64,000 bases of DNA from Marasmius tenuissimus (Eukaryota > Basidiomycota > Agaricomycetes > Agaricales > Marasmiaceae): the NCBI GenBank assembly GCA_029532415.1, contig JAQOTA010000053.1, positions 124,001-188,000 on the forward strand, read 5' to 3'. The position numbers and the translations under genes were made by a program. Positions within the stretch are counted from its first letter, which is position 1; every line of letters begins with the position of its first letter. Positions 22,477 through 33,498 of this stretch are shown in pieces. The notes beneath the pieces were generated by a model. That model was not told the origin of the DNA and ran no database searches. It worked only from the letters and a program-made list of their open reading frames with translations.

Positions 22477-22836
22477 ATGACAAACTTGTCCTCTCTCATG
22501 CTGGCCTTCTTCTTGTCAATGTAAGACTTTGACATTTGTTTGTTCATTTCTAACCAAACTGCACAACAGATTCCTCCTACTTTCTTCAGTACAAGGTTTG
22601 ATCATTGAATCACGACTTGGACTGAGCCCAGGGTTCGAAGGTGGTATGTCTCCCCTCTTTCCTGCTCCTCATTCATTCTTTCTCTCTCTCTCTCTCCAGG
22701 AAAGGCGATAATTGATGGCCAGGATATGGGCAGCCGGGCAGGGAACCTCAGTGACAGTGCTATTGCCGGAATCGTTGTCGGGGTTGTTTTTGCGGTGTTA
22801 GGGATCATTGCTGCCTGCATCAAAGCGAACGAATGA
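22477..22836 (+). CDS. Small signal-peptide/single-TM protein, family copy 2 (84 aa)
   Basis: Three exons: 22477-22520, 22570-22643 and 22700-22836 (introns 49 and 56 nt); sum 255 nt. It starts MTNLSSLMLAFFLSIFLLLS with a signal peptide ending about SVQG. Then LIIESRLGLSPGFEG matches the LxxESR start of the mature part in copies 1 and 4. The TM helix is SAIAGIVVGVVFAVLGIIAA, and the cytosolic tail is only CIKANE. Intron 2 ends in a long CT repeat before CAG. All splice phases agree with copy 1. Function unknown; likely a small membrane-anchored or surface peptide. Confidence 0.75.
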
Positions 22837-23000
22837 AGGGCGGCACTTGTATGAGGATTTCGTACCCTGTCAGCCATGGTTTCCCTCAAGCATTTTACAC
22901 GATGCATGTATGATGTCTAGTATTGATCTGGATTTGACAGTAGAAATTAAATGTACAGAGCTTTCTCAATTTCTCGTGGGGGAGCCGTTATTCCAGTCAC

Positions 23001-23230
23001 TGTCAGAAAAATAATTACGGCCTTGTGGTGCCTTGCGGAGCCTTCCGAGGCTTTGTATTAAGTCCCCGTTTATTGCGGGGCCTTACGACGCCTTACGGAG
23101 CATTTTAAGGCAATTTTTAGAGATTTTTCGGCGACGGTAAGGCTCAAAAAGGCTCCATAATGGTTCGTAATACCAATTTTCTTGTAATAAGTCGCCGTTT
23201 ATCGCAAGGCCGTAATTGATTTTTCCGACA
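23001..23230. mobile_element. MITE-like element, 230 bp
   Basis: Terminal inverted repeats of about 24 bp: the left end reads GTCAGAAAAATAATTACG and the right end mirrors it as CGTAATTGATTTTTCCGAC. There is no coding capacity. Inside are two diverged direct copies of a 'ttgtaWtaagtcSccgtttat' segment. A clear target duplication was not found. Confidence 0.6.
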
Positions 23231-24189
23231 TGCGATATCCGATATTTGATTTCCACCGACATGTTTGTGTCTTTCAATTTGATTGGGGTGTGTCTCGTCG
23301 AGAGAGCTACCTCAGCCAGATTTGAACTGGAGTGTTCATTCGAGGTCCAGTGGCAGGGAGGTTTGACTTTGAACGAGACTGCCAGTGTCAAAACTTAAGA
23401 TTGAGCTTTGATCTCTGTGGCAAATACTACCGACCAGACTCGGAGTTTGAGTCTTCGAAGAGCAGAACGCGTTGAAACTTGAGGGCCGACTTGAGACTCT
23501 TTTCATTGTGTCGATCGCTGTGACGGTGCCATTAAGGGAGTAACGTGCAAACTTGATGTTGGGGTCTGAATCTTAGGATATGTGCCAGTTGCCAAAAACG
23601 ACAAAGGAGAGTGGGCGGGCGTTATCTTGTGCTCGACGCTCGAGTCATAGCCAAATCAACCTTTGAGCATGGGTCAAGTTGCGACTGTTGAACATTGAAG
23701 TTATCAGTTTGAAGGGAGATGGAGAACGGAGGGAAAAGGGGAGACAGGAAGGCGGAGGTGGTAGGGGACACAGAAAAAACTCCGCCTATGTGTGTGTCGG
23801 TAGTTATGCGTAGGATGCGTACTCGGAGGGAGAACGGAATATCAAAGTCTGAATTTGACTCCCTTGGGTGAATCCGATCGAATAATGCGTGCAGGAGTAA
23901 GGAGCCTCCGAATTCAAGCGAGCTGCGAGTCTATGCTGAGAAATGGGCATGAGAAGAAGATCATTGCGCCAAAGCTTCTGTTCCTGTCGAGTGTGCTTGG
24001 ATGGATTTGCAGTGTGCGAGATGCTCGTTATTTAATTGCGGGACGACCAATATTCAAGCTTAGAATGTGTGACTTTTTGACCGTGAATCTCGAGCTCAGA
24101 CTTTTAAAACCCATCGGAACATGTAATTTCTCTATGCCAGTGATTGGGTTGTGTTTTTCTTGGACGAGAAACGGGATATGTACCCAAAT

Positions 24190-24395
24190 CAGTGTTAGAG
24201 CGCTTGTTGGAGTCATTCTCGCGAGCCGCTGTAGCCTGTAGGGAGCATGAGAACGATCATCTTGACGAATGCCCCGCGGGTAGAATGATATACAGCAATA
24301 CGATTCACTAGTCCTGGTCAGTTTTTTTTTGATGAAAAGCTCGCAGCTGGGCTTGGAGAGTTTGAGTGACAGTGCTGTTTCCTGAAGGTGGTCGT
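24190..24395. repeat. Recurring module M, copy b
   Basis: A block with 'tagaatgatatacagcaata', 'cgcgagccgctgt' and 'gcttgcagctgggct'-like words recurs at about 29780-29960, 30850-31015 and 42850-43010, with a weaker copy near 21040-21120. On the minus strand the first half keeps an open AREVTP(T/R)xAQT-like peptide, so it may be the relic of a minus-strand exon. I do not recognise it. Between 23231 and 24189 I see no gene. Confidence 0.55.
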
Positions 24396-24579
24396 CGTAG
24401 GTTGAGTTGGGCACGCGGCTTAACGCCGAGGCTGAACGGGCGCTGGATTCAGCACACGAGGATTACATCATATGAATGGCAGACGCGTAAGGGTAGTACA
24501 ACAACTCAGTCAGTGACGAGCACGACCCTCCAGTGTCCACCTAGACTCTGTTGGGCGGGTTGTCAGTTATGACTCTTCC

Positions 24580-24760
24580 TCGTTGTAAATTTCCGGAACT
24601 TTTGACACGAACGATCATCCAACGATCATCTCGTTCTCTTTGTCTTTGTCAACACAACATACAGCACTCAACGACCACATACGATGCTCCCGCTTTTGTA
24701 CAGGAACTGACGGGACCTCTTCAAGATGACAAATAAACGTCGGAGGAGCATCTTCTAGCT
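24580..24760. repeat. Relic of the duplicated NmrA-like gene region (copy 1)
   Basis: Similar to 31210-31400: both contain 'ctctttgtctttgtcaacaca', 'acagcact', 'gatgctYccgct' and 'cctcttcaaga'. In the second block this region abuts the NmrA-like fragment at 31361-31663. Here the reductase motif itself is missing, so this copy is more degraded. A minus-strand open frame at 24755-25138 (starting MELLDATIGSEPTT) has no recognisable motif. Confidence 0.5.
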
Positions 24761-25214
24761 CCTCATCTGCGCAATCGACACTCGAATCTGCCAAAGCCCG
24801 ACGAAATCAATGTTTAGAACACTGTAGACATGTGGATGCGACTGCGCGTCGTGAAGGGGTAACTTTGGGAGGAGAGCTGTCAGGGAACGATTATCGAACG
24901 AGTTGAATTCAAGTGGCAAGTGGGATGTGGATTCCTTTTTAGGAGGGTTTGCCTTGTTAGAAACGAGGACGTGGTTGGGAGGTGGAGTCGCTGTGGAAAG
25001 GTGGGTGTTGGGATTTTTTGCGTGAGTACCGTTGATTGGTTTCCCTTGTCGAAGCAAAGTTCGCTCACCGGTCAAATTTGATTCATTAGGTAAAACTGTG
25101 GTAGGCTCCGAACCGATCGTAGCATCGAGCAGCTCCATTGTACGGGTTGTGTGTTAGACGATCGGAAATAACTCAGCTCGAATCATAGAGTGTTTTTGTA
25201 TTTATCTTTTTATG

Positions 25215-25345
25215 CAGTATCAAGACGGAACGGGGGGAGGCGTTTCGGAACGCATATTTCGTCAATACACCTGGTGAGACTAATCGTATTCCTATTGCTC
25301 TTTTCTACCATAAAACCCCACGCGATACTTGGAAAGCTATGAGGC
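25215..25345. repeat. Direct repeat with 26718-26850
   Basis: Both copies read 'gcagta', then 'gaacgca.attt.g', 'aatacacc/gatacacc', 'ccataaaaccccaYgcga', then '..gaagctacgg/aagctatgag'. This is an internal direct duplication with about 1.5-kb spacing. The 25346-26009 interval shows short frames only. Confidence 0.5.
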
Positions 25346-26009
25346 TCCGTACAAACCCAGCAAAGGGCGCAAATATCTTGAATCGATTTGAAGGTTACGA
25401 AAGTTTGAAAGCTGTTGGGCGGCGGCGGTGGTGGTGCGGAAAAACGGTCGAATTCGTTTCACCGGGCACTCCAGACCACATGGCTTCTCAATTATCTTCG
25501 TATTTTGATCTGGGCGATTATCACCCTCTTGCCCCCCTTCCGAGTTACGAGGGTGATGAACCGATATAAATCAGTGCTCACCCGTCGTATGTCAATGCCA
25601 TGGGGCCTGTGATACGATAGTCCATATTGTACGGTTTCTCATCGACCAAGCCACGGAACCGCCACATGTGTATGATTGCACTAATGACTGCGATTCCGGC
25701 GCCCCTAGCTGCAGTGCAAATCTTCCCCTCAGCCTTGATTGTAAGTCAAGTTTGCGGAGCCTAGGAGGGTTCCGTGAGGTTGTCTTTACTCAGATAGTCC
25801 AGTCGGCGAGGAGAGATTTCGACGGGACTAAAGAAGAAGCATACCGACAAACCAAGCCAGCCGGAGGACACAATACTCGGCTTTCAAGTCCGGCAACTTC
25901 TGCCGGACCTTCCCCCCTCCCCAGGCCTCACATCAGTCCTACCCATATTGGAGAGCGAACCGTTTGACACTGATTTACATTGACTGGGAGTTCTACGGAA
26001 TCATTCATA

Positions 26010-26270
26010 GGTGTATCTGTGTCTGAAGCTGAAAGGGTTGACTGTGCTGTGAGGACGGATCATCCATGGTCCCATGATTTATTGGTTATAAAGATCTGGA
26101 GCCAGCTGCGTCGTTCTCTGATTAGCTGTGCGCAAGATGATATAGAGATGAGCAGCCCCACAGAAATCGGCTCGGGGCGATGAGTAATACTGCTGAGGGA
26201 AAGGAAACATACTCGTCGGTATTCGACTTATTGCCAGAGACAAAACTAGGACCTAGAGCGTGAATCATCA
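26010..26270. repeat. Module N, uninterrupted copy
   Basis: It corresponds to 32146-32238 joined to 40040-40260. Shared words are 'gactgtgctgtgagg', 'ggatcatcc', 'ttggttataaaga', 'tagagatgaRcag', 'gatgagtaatact/ggtgagtaatact' and 'caaactagg'. It therefore shows how the target looked before the 7.8-kb Gypsy structure was inserted in the second copy. Confidence 0.65.
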
Positions 26271-26717
26271 TGATGATTCTATAACTTTATAAAAAACGGA
26301 ATGGATGCAATCAAGGAGGCTAGGGTGTGTCTAATACACGTTACATCTACCCCGGTAGTCGAATAACTTCCTTGTCCAATGGCGTCTTCCACAACACGGT
26401 CGAATGGTGGGTTGGTGTCAGCATCATTGAGATACCCACTACCGTTTCTGCTATAAGATACAATAAGAGCCGAGCAGGCGGAGCCTGGAGGTAGTGCTTC
26501 GTGTCCGCCGATTAGCCAATCGCAAGCGTATCCATATAACGAATATTTTGGTGGCGGAAGGCAGCGGGAGAGGCACAATGACCGTGAGAATGAAACAGCA
26601 TTTTTCAAAAATAATACTCAATTCAGAACAAGGCGTTAGGTCAGTCAGAATGGCTCCTCGACTCGAATCTGGGGTGTTCTTGGCAACTTCTTGCATCTAT
26701 TTCAAGCGTTCTCATGC

Positions 26718-26850
26718 AGTATTCTCGAAGTGGGATGACGTATCAGAACGCACATTTTGCTGATACACCGGTACCCAGCAGTACGATGTGCCATATTGTG
26801 ATCTCCCTTTCCCACCATAAAACCCCATTGCGACTCTTGTGAAGCTACGG
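26718..26850. repeat. Direct repeat with 25215-25345
   Basis: Second copy of the repeat. It ends in 'ccataaaaccccattgcgac', which could be a promoter TATA region for a lost gene. The 26271-27338 interval otherwise has no supported gene. Confidence 0.5.
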
Positions 26851-27338
26851 GGCACCGTGCAAGCACCGACACGCCGCACAGGGCGTACTAACTTGAAGCT
26901 TGAAGGACTGTCGTTGCGCGTTTGTCATATTTTGATATGCTAGCGTGGATCGAAGCCTTTTGTACGAAAATAATTTGCTCAGAACACCATGCACAGCTGG
27001 GTTTGCGAAAGGGGCAGGAGGCGGATACAAAGGGCTCAAATAGAAACGTAAATTGATCAACCTGAAGGCATGTGGTCTCAGTAAATCGCATCTGACCGGC
27101 TGCGGCGCAGTGAACCTTGTTTTCTGTAGTGCGACCACAACCAACACAACCAAGAATGTTCAAATCGAATCGAGATATTTTAAATTAAGTTTTTCCATTC
27201 TCACTTTCGAGGTTTTTTGGCGCCCAACTCTCATTGTATATAAGAACAGTCACCTTGTTCTCTTATGGAGCAGCAGGACTTCTCTCACCTACCTTCATAC
27301 ACAGTAGCGTTGTATACGCACAACACAAAGATCCCGTG

Positions 27339-28004
27339 ATGACGAACTTCAAGTCCTCCGTCATATTGACCTTGATCTCGATCTCGTACGTCTTTGTTAT
27401 TCGTCCTTGATGGCTTGTATTGTAATGAATAACGACCCAACAGAACCCTCCTACTTTCCGTAGTACAAGGCTTGACAGTCGAGCCACGGCAGCGTACCGA
27501 CATTAGTAATGTCATTCGTATGTCTCCCGCTGCTAATATCTATTCTCGTCCATCACGTTGATTTTATTTTCGATTTTTTTCTTCTTCTCAGATCCACGAA
27601 TTTCCTTCCCCCCCATAGGGGGAATCGAGCAAATCGGCAAAGAAATCGAAGAAGGAGCAAACGCCGCAGGTCGCGAAGCAGCAGACGCCCTTGGCAGTAC
27701 CCCCGACCCAGCGTCCGGAGAGAATGCAGGAAAGTCCCCAGCCCAATCCGTTGACTCGGAATCGCCCCCAGCCTCAGGCAAAACATCCGAGTCGGGAAAG
27801 ACTTGTGACGCTGCTGGGAATGTTGTCGACGTGGGGAACATGATGAACGACGCCACTGGGGACGCTCTTATTGCGTTGACCACTGTGTTTGGTGTCGGAT
27901 GTCTAGTGCTCGGGTTTTTCCTCTATAAATCCCAGAAACGAGTAAAGGCAGCCACCGAGATGGGGTGTCCGCGATGTCAAAAGAGGCTGTCGTCGTCTTC
28001 CTAG
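27339..28004 (+). CDS. Signal-peptide/single-TM protein with long ectodomain, family copy 3 (177 aa)
   Basis: Three exons: 27339-27385, 27444-27517 and 27592-28004 (introns 58 and 74 nt); sum 534 nt. It starts MTNFKSSVILTLISIS, with a signal peptide ending about SVVQG, then LTVEPRQ. Unlike the other copies the third exon carries an extra region of about 95 residues rich in Ala, Gly, Ser and acidic residues (EEGANAAGREAADALG, then SPPASGKTSESGK). The TM helix is LIALTTVFGVGCLVLGFFLY and the cytosolic tail is MGCPRCQKRLSSSS with a CxxC knuckle. The CxxC tail recurs, doubled, in copy 6 at 42150-42240. Intron positions match copies 1 and 2. Function unknown. Confidence 0.75.
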
Positions 28005-28955
28005 CGGACAGACTGAGATTCTGAGTCGGTGAACAGATAGGTGGTGGCAGACAGCATCGTTGGTTGGTCCTCCGGGCGTTTCTCTTTGGTTTACATATAC
28101 ACGAACAATACTCATATATACATACTTCGGTGTCGAGGACTCGATTCTGTGATTGTGGGGACATAATTTTACAATTTCACTGTACAACCTTTTTTATGGC
28201 ACAAATATATGGCACAAATACTGTGTAAAAATTATCTGTGAGATTCGAGATTGAGCCATAAGATTTCATTCCTCAGTAGACTTTTTATGGATGAGATTTG
28301 CCTCGTGGGATGGATTACAAGGGAATTTGAGCCGGAAGACGTCCCGATTCAAGTGACCTCGAGTGAGATTCAACTCGAGTTCGCGATCCGAGTCGAGTCG
28401 ACCGCCAAAAGTCCGACTCGAGACAAGGGAATGTTGAGTTGGGGCCGTTTCCCACTTGTCTCCCACGCTTCATCCGAGGGGATACGGGGGATTTCTGGGG
28501 TCGCCAGAGAGAGAAAGTCGATTCGGACGAAATTGATTGTGGCGTGGGAGAACGCTCGCGAGGACGCCGGTTGATTTTCAATCTGATTCGCCAAAGCCAC
28601 GATCACAAGCTTGTTGCACGTTTTTTTGATCTGTGCCACTATCTCCCTCTTGCCCCCCCTTTCCGAACAAGCCCTAGGATGGTTTTTCGTTCAAAGTGGT
28701 ACAAACGCACAGTGCGACGATCAAAAGTTCCGACGATGTGTCTTTGTTCTGGGAACCATCAAGCCACAGGCTTCTGATACCATTCCATCATCAAGGTATT
28801 GTATTTCCATAACAAACGCGTGAAGGAATTCTCACTAGAGTGGTATCCATGGCACTTCGACGGCTGATCTGTCAATCTCGTGCGCCTAGCGTCCTAGGCT
28901 TTAATAACTATCGACAGTTCTCTCGCGATCGTTTAAACTTCCCTCATAATCCACG

Positions 28956-29394
28956 ATGTTCTCCATCATATTGGCCATATCCTTGTCGATGTAAGGCTTC
29001 GATGTTTGTTTTAACATTAATCTATGGCCTCTTTTCTCCAGCGCGAGGCTTGACAATCGAGTCACGACAATTCAGTGGCGCCGGTACGTTCCCCCCACCC
29101 CCTTTACACTCTACTTGTTCATTCTCATTCGCCCTTCTCCCCCCCCCTCCAGCGAAAAGCGTGAGCGATGCCGCCAGCTTGGGCAACTCGGTAGGGGAAC
29201 TCAGTGAGAGCGCCATCGTTGGAATCGTTGTCGGGGTTGTGGCGTTATGCTTGGTACGCATTGGAGGCTATTACGGCTGGCTAGAGAAAAAGAAAAGGCT
29301 GCCAATAAGATGGAGGCTCAAGAAGGTTTATGATAGGGAAAGAAGCTGTACAGATCAAGGGTTCATTGGTTTCTCCGGACAGTTTTTTATGTGA
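28956..29394 (+). CDS. Small-TM family copy 4, first intron acceptor lost
   Basis: The old first exon (ATG at 28956, MFSIILAISLS, donor at 28991) is intact. The acceptor AACAG seen in the paralogues is AACAT here, so normal splicing of intron 1 is doubtful. A downstream ATG at 29002 opens MFVLTLIYGLFSPARG, which could act as a replacement signal peptide and runs into LTIESRQFSG. Using 29002-29083 and 29153-29394 (intron 69 nt) gives 107 aa. The TM helix is SAIVGIVVGVVALCLVRIGG, followed by a basic Lys/Arg-rich tail. Either a gene with a relocated start or a decaying copy. The upstream region 28200-28950 has no other supported gene. Confidence 0.5.
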
Positions 29395-29779
29395 CTTTAT
29401 GGCTTGCTATACAAGACGCACGTATGTATCGAGCTGGACTTTGACGGTGAATAGTAGATTTACTGTACTGGTAACTGGAGGGCTTGAGCTTGAGACGAGA
29501 AAATCAGTTTTTGAGCGCTCGAGTCTCGGCTGTACGATGATTTTGAACCCTGTAGATATCGATGGAATGATATACAGCAATTACAAATGACTCGAGCGTA
29601 CTTGGATATGGAAGGATAGAGATTGCGGGACATTCAATGTCTAGGTCCACGACTTTGATCGTGAAAACTCGGGATATGTCGACTCCCGTACTGCCAGGGA
29701 AAAACCCATTCCACCGCGTGGAATGCAGAGTGGGGGATTCTGTTGCTTCATGATTGGAGTTGCGACTTGAAAACCTGAA

Positions 29780-29960
29780 TGAGATCAGTGTTTGAGCGTT
29801 TCTAGGGGTCACCTCGCGAGCCGCTGTGGGGAGCATGAGAACGAACATCTTGACAGTGAACGTCCCGCGGGTAGAATGATATACAGCAGTACGACTCACG
29901 AGTCACCACTGGTCCCAGTCGAATTTTGATGAATAGCTTGTAGTTCGGGGTCAGGGAGCA
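29780..29960. repeat. Recurring module M, copy c
   Basis: Close to copy b: it shares 'cgcgagccgctgt', 'gggagcatgagaacga', 'atcttgac', 'cccgcgggtagaatgatata', 'cagcaRtacga' and 'tttgatgaa'. It lies downstream of family copy 4, as copy b lies downstream of family copy 2. Confidence 0.65.
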
Positions 29961-30849
29961 AGAGAGAGATCTTCACAGCATTTCCGCAAAGTGTCACTAG
30001 CTTGTCTTTTTCCCTGACTTTCAACCGATTGTGGCGTCCCGCGTCGAGAGCCTGAAGCGAGGGGAACCTGTCGGGGAGGAGAGAGAGAGATTGCCAGTGT
30101 CAAAACTTGAGCTTGAGTTTTGATTACAGTGGTAAATACCAACGGCCAGAAGTCTCCCCAAAGATCAGAAGGTGCCGGTGAGGGCCGGAGGTCTAAACAG
30201 CGACTTGAATTCTTCTCATTCTCATCGGGTTCATCGTTATGGTAGTCTCTGGTGCCATAACCATTAAAGAGACGAGGGGGGTGTGGTGTAAGCTAAAACG
30301 TCGGCGTCCAAATTTCAGGATATGTACCTGGTACCATGGTTGCCAAAGAGAGAAATCGACTGCAGAGTGGATCTAGAATTTTGGGCGGGAGTTTTGCTAC
30401 CACGGCTGAGAATGTGAATTTTTATCCCCACGCACGAACGGTTGGGTTACCGACGCGTTCTGATATTATGGAACGACTTCACCCTTGATATTCCGTCTTC
30501 TCTTCGCGCAGAGCATAGAAAGGAAAGGAAAGGAGTGAGTAGTGATCGTTTTTCCATGCAACAGAATCAGATCTCGATCTCTTCGTTCTATGGTCGGAGA
30601 AAGCGACCGCCAAAACGTTGGTGTTGATCGATGGTCTCGTATCTCGGAAGCTAGAAGACCTCGGTGTTTGAATGCGGGTTGAGTTGAGGATTTAGACCTA
30701 GAATGAGTCACCAAGACTTTTGACGAACCTTGGAATATGTCGAGTGTCAATCGTACTGATAACAAAATCATTCGCACCTGGGAGTTCTTTCTTCGGGATT
30801 GGGCTGCTCTTCCGACAGACGAGAGCGCCTATAGCCTATAGCCTGAGAG

Positions 30850-31015
30850 AGTCCCGCGACCTCAGGTAGGCTGTATGACCATCTTGATGAAATTTGGAAC
30901 ATGATACATCGATGGGAATCGGGATGATATACAGCAATACGAGTCACTATTCCTAGTCGGTTTTGATGAATGGCTTGCAGCTGGGCTCAGAAAGACTGAG
31001 TGACAGTGCTATTTC
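30850..31015. repeat. Recurring module M, copy d
   Basis: Shares 'gatatacagcaatacgag', 'tttgatgaatggcttgcagc' and 'tgggctcagaaagactgagtgacagtgct' with copy b. The last phrase matches 24340-24380 closely. The 29961-30849 interval has no supported gene. Confidence 0.6.
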
Positions 31016-31360
31016 CTGAACGCTGGGGCAACCATCTGAGATGGTCGTGAGTTGAGTTGTGGCATGTGGCTTAACGCCGACGGGCGCTCCGAGCTCTGAC
31101 ATTAGCGCCCGTTGATTACATCATACGGACGGACGCGTACAGCTCAGTCAGCGAGCTCTATCCTCGCCTCCACCTCGACTCCGTTAGGCACTGGGCAGGT
31201 TATCCTTTATGACTCTTTCTCGTTGAAACTTTCTGGACCTTTGCCACAAACGATCATCCAACCATCACCAACATCATCTTCTCGCTCTCTTTGTCTTTGT
31301 CAACACAGCATACAGCACTTAACGATGCTTCCGCTCTTCACTGGCACCGACCCAGCCTCT

Positions 31361-31663
31361 TCAAGACGACATATAAACCTCGGAAAGGACGAACCGCTTG
31401 ACACCGTATTCCTTGTCCGCAAGTTCTACGAACTCATTCATTGGTACGAAAGGATCTTGGATCTTGGGTGCGACGAGGTAAATGGCTGCTATATTGTGCC
31501 CTTGAAAAGGATTCTTGTATGTTGATGTATTGGTCCAGTTGAACATGATGAAATTGGGCTGTGGGCGACGGGAAGTGAGTAGGAAAGGAATCTTTGCGTC
31601 CTTAAGGAGACTCGAGATCCGGGAAGAGGTGGTGCCTGTGCCGCCCGTGAGGAGAATAGTCAT
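31361..31663 (-). pseudogene. N-terminal fragment of an NmrA/EasG-like NAD(P)-binding reductase
   Basis: The minus strand reads MTILLTGGTGTTSSRISSLL, a Rossmann nucleotide-binding start (TGGTGxTSSRI). It is followed by PFLLTSRRPQ, a FNWTNTSTYKNPF segment, AAIYLVAPK and KEYGVKRFVLS. This order matches NmrA-like/EasG-type proteins (the family of ergot-alkaloid festuclavine/agroclavine reductases and many fungal relatives). The similarity stops after about 95 residues and the frame ends soon after, whereas the family is usually near 280-300 residues. This is therefore a truncated relic. It lies in the second copy of a duplicated block; the first copy near 24.6 kb lacks this part. No other alkaloid genes are visible. 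Confidence 0.7.
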
Positions 31664-31699
31664 AGTGTTACAAATCCACCCACTGTTTTCCCTTCTCTT

Positions 31700-32145
31700 G
31701 GTCCCCGGGTACTTTTTCCTCATGTTTCTCTCTTTATTTCCCATGGTTACATGTTCTCACCATTGCATTCTGGCCTCCATTACCTGGTACTACCTGGTGT
31801 TCCACATTGTTTCCAGATATTTTCCCAGCATACCATATGGTTTCCACTATGACCCTGTTTCCACATGTATCCCTTGATTCTTATCACTTGTTCTTTCAGT
31901 TTTCCTGTTTTATCTTTGCTCCCATGATATCTCTACAGCTTGGTTCTGTCATATATAATCATGGACAGTTCTAGATAGTTCCCCAGTCTGACAACTTTGT
32001 CTAATAGTGCTTGTTTCCAGCATGTACTATCTTACACTTGCTCTACTCAAATCTATCTTTCCTCCTTCGCACTCTTGACCCTGTTGGTGGCCTGAGGGGC
32101 TTTCCTAGTCATTGGCCTCATTCTTGACACATAGATCCTGGTCAT
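31700..32145. other. Pyrimidine-rich non-coding stretch, LTR-like
   Basis: T/C-rich sequence with a TATATAA motif near 31950 and no counterpart in the first block copy, so it was probably inserted. Its composition resembles the LTR element at 34.2-38.7 kb, but I could not define ends or a target duplication. Confidence 0.3.
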
Positions 32146-32223
32146 GTATCTGTAGCTGAAGTTGTAGAGGTTAACTGTGCTGTGAAGGTGGATCATCCCA
32201 TGATTGATTGGTTATAAAGAGGT

Positions 32224-32238
32224 GGAGTCAACCGCTTC
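32224..32238. repeat. 15-bp target duplication, left copy
   Basis: GGAGTCAACCGCTTC is repeated in direct orientation at 40040-40054. Two bases separate it from the left LTR end and one base separates the right copy from the right LTR end. The homologous uninterrupted region near 26100 has a single related 'ggagccagctgcg'. Confidence 0.85.
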
Positions 32239-32240
32239 GA

Positions 32241-32834
32241 TGTCAGGAATAATTTTGTTTGCGCATCGAATATTGTCAAATGAAGCACGACATGGCAATC
32301 TCGGGGTTTTGTGGTGCTTCTTCTTTCGACCACTATACGGTCAATTCACGTTTCCCTTATTTAATCTTGATTGGTATAAGCTTGTAAATTTTACAATAGC
32401 AAACACACGATAGCTATAAAAAACCAACAATGTATTTAGTTTAAATATATAGACCTCTTGACCTCTAACCACTACCTATCAGGGCTTCAGCGCAGCTGAA
32501 GCCAAGTAATTGTAAGTGACTTGTTCGACTTGCACCTGAAGTGACGAGCCCCTTTCTCACACCTCTATTGTCCTCAAATCTCTAGTCTCTCTCGGCGCTG
32601 ACAGGCTCAGCGCATCAGGTGGGTATTGTGCCTTGGTGATCACCAGCTAACGCCGTGTCTGTTTTTTTTTATTGTTAGCTAATCAAGTCCTCAGTGCAGG
32701 CTATTAGTGCTATATGTACCTGTAGCCGAACTCATCTTCCTACTCCGTGAACTTTCGCCCTACCCACTCGCAATAAAAAATTCGTTGAGTTTTGAGAATC
32801 CTGAACTCTGTGCGAGTTTTTTTCTCACTTGACA
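32241..32834 (+). repeat. Gypsy LTR, left arm (594 bp)
   Basis: It begins TGTCAGGAAT and ends CACTTGACA (TGTCA/TGACA termini). It contains a perfect small hairpin GGCTTCAGC...GCTGAAGCC (about 32483-32503). Downstream, after 4 bp, TGGAGCCCACC (32839) is a possible tRNA primer site. Confidence 0.85.
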
Positions 32835-32918
32835 TCAGTGGAGCCCACCATGAGGGGGGGATTGTTCACCTTTTAAATTAACGACAATTGAGAATTTGGT
32901 ATTCTCTTCAGCGAACGC

Positions 32919-33464
32919 GTGGTGAACATACCGGAATTTATGCCATTGGATTGTAACTTGACTACTTCCAGTGACTTTACGTCTATCCGTGAGCCTTATT
33001 CTGAGCTGGACTCAGACACTGATACCCCTTCCACACCTTTGACTCACGCTCAGTCTCGGCCAGAGTCACCTCCCCAATCAGAGTCGTTCATTCATCTGAA
33101 CATGAGCCAACAAGGATTGTTAGACGCAGGACTGTCAAACACACAAGGAATTCACTTACAAATGCCAGCACAAGGGTATAATGCCACCACCATTCACATC
33201 CAGCCAGAAACTGAGCGAGAAGCTGAGTCTGGCCAGCCTCAAACTCAAGTAACAGTAGAACCTACCCTTCGCACCGCTCGTGCAAATCGATTATTGGGAT
33301 CCTCATTTGACAAAGTATACGCCGTAGCATTACCGGCACCGCACTCGCGTGATGCCCCCCGTACGTTTAAGGGGTCATATTCACAGGTGGAAAGCTGGAT
33401 TCGCCAGTACGAGCGGTTGCTGGCCAAGCACGAAGTGACTGATAGTCGAGAACAATGCGAATGA
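32919..33464 (+). pseudogene. gag: Gypsy gag N-terminal part, left arm
   Basis: The frame opens ahead of MPLDCNLTTSSDF and runs through a Ser/Thr/Pro-rich region to the capsid start APRTFKGSYSQVESWIRQYE, a signature of fungal Ty3/Gypsy Gag. It stops at a TGA after HEVTDSREQCE. The expected Gag continuation (LLDYCSIKVNRTIQ) lies directly after the TGA in the same frame. The same TGA is present in the right arm, so it predates the inverted duplication. The arm then ends at 33533 within gag. Confidence 0.8.
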
Positions 33465-33498
33465 TTGCTGGATTATTGTTCTATAAAAGTCAATAGAA

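Noticed and set aside
31361..31663. Ergot-alkaloid-type gene cluster suggested by the EasG-like fragment
   Set aside because: Only an N-terminal relic is present and no prenyltransferase, P450 or other pathway gene is nearby. NmrA-like proteins are common outside alkaloid clusters.
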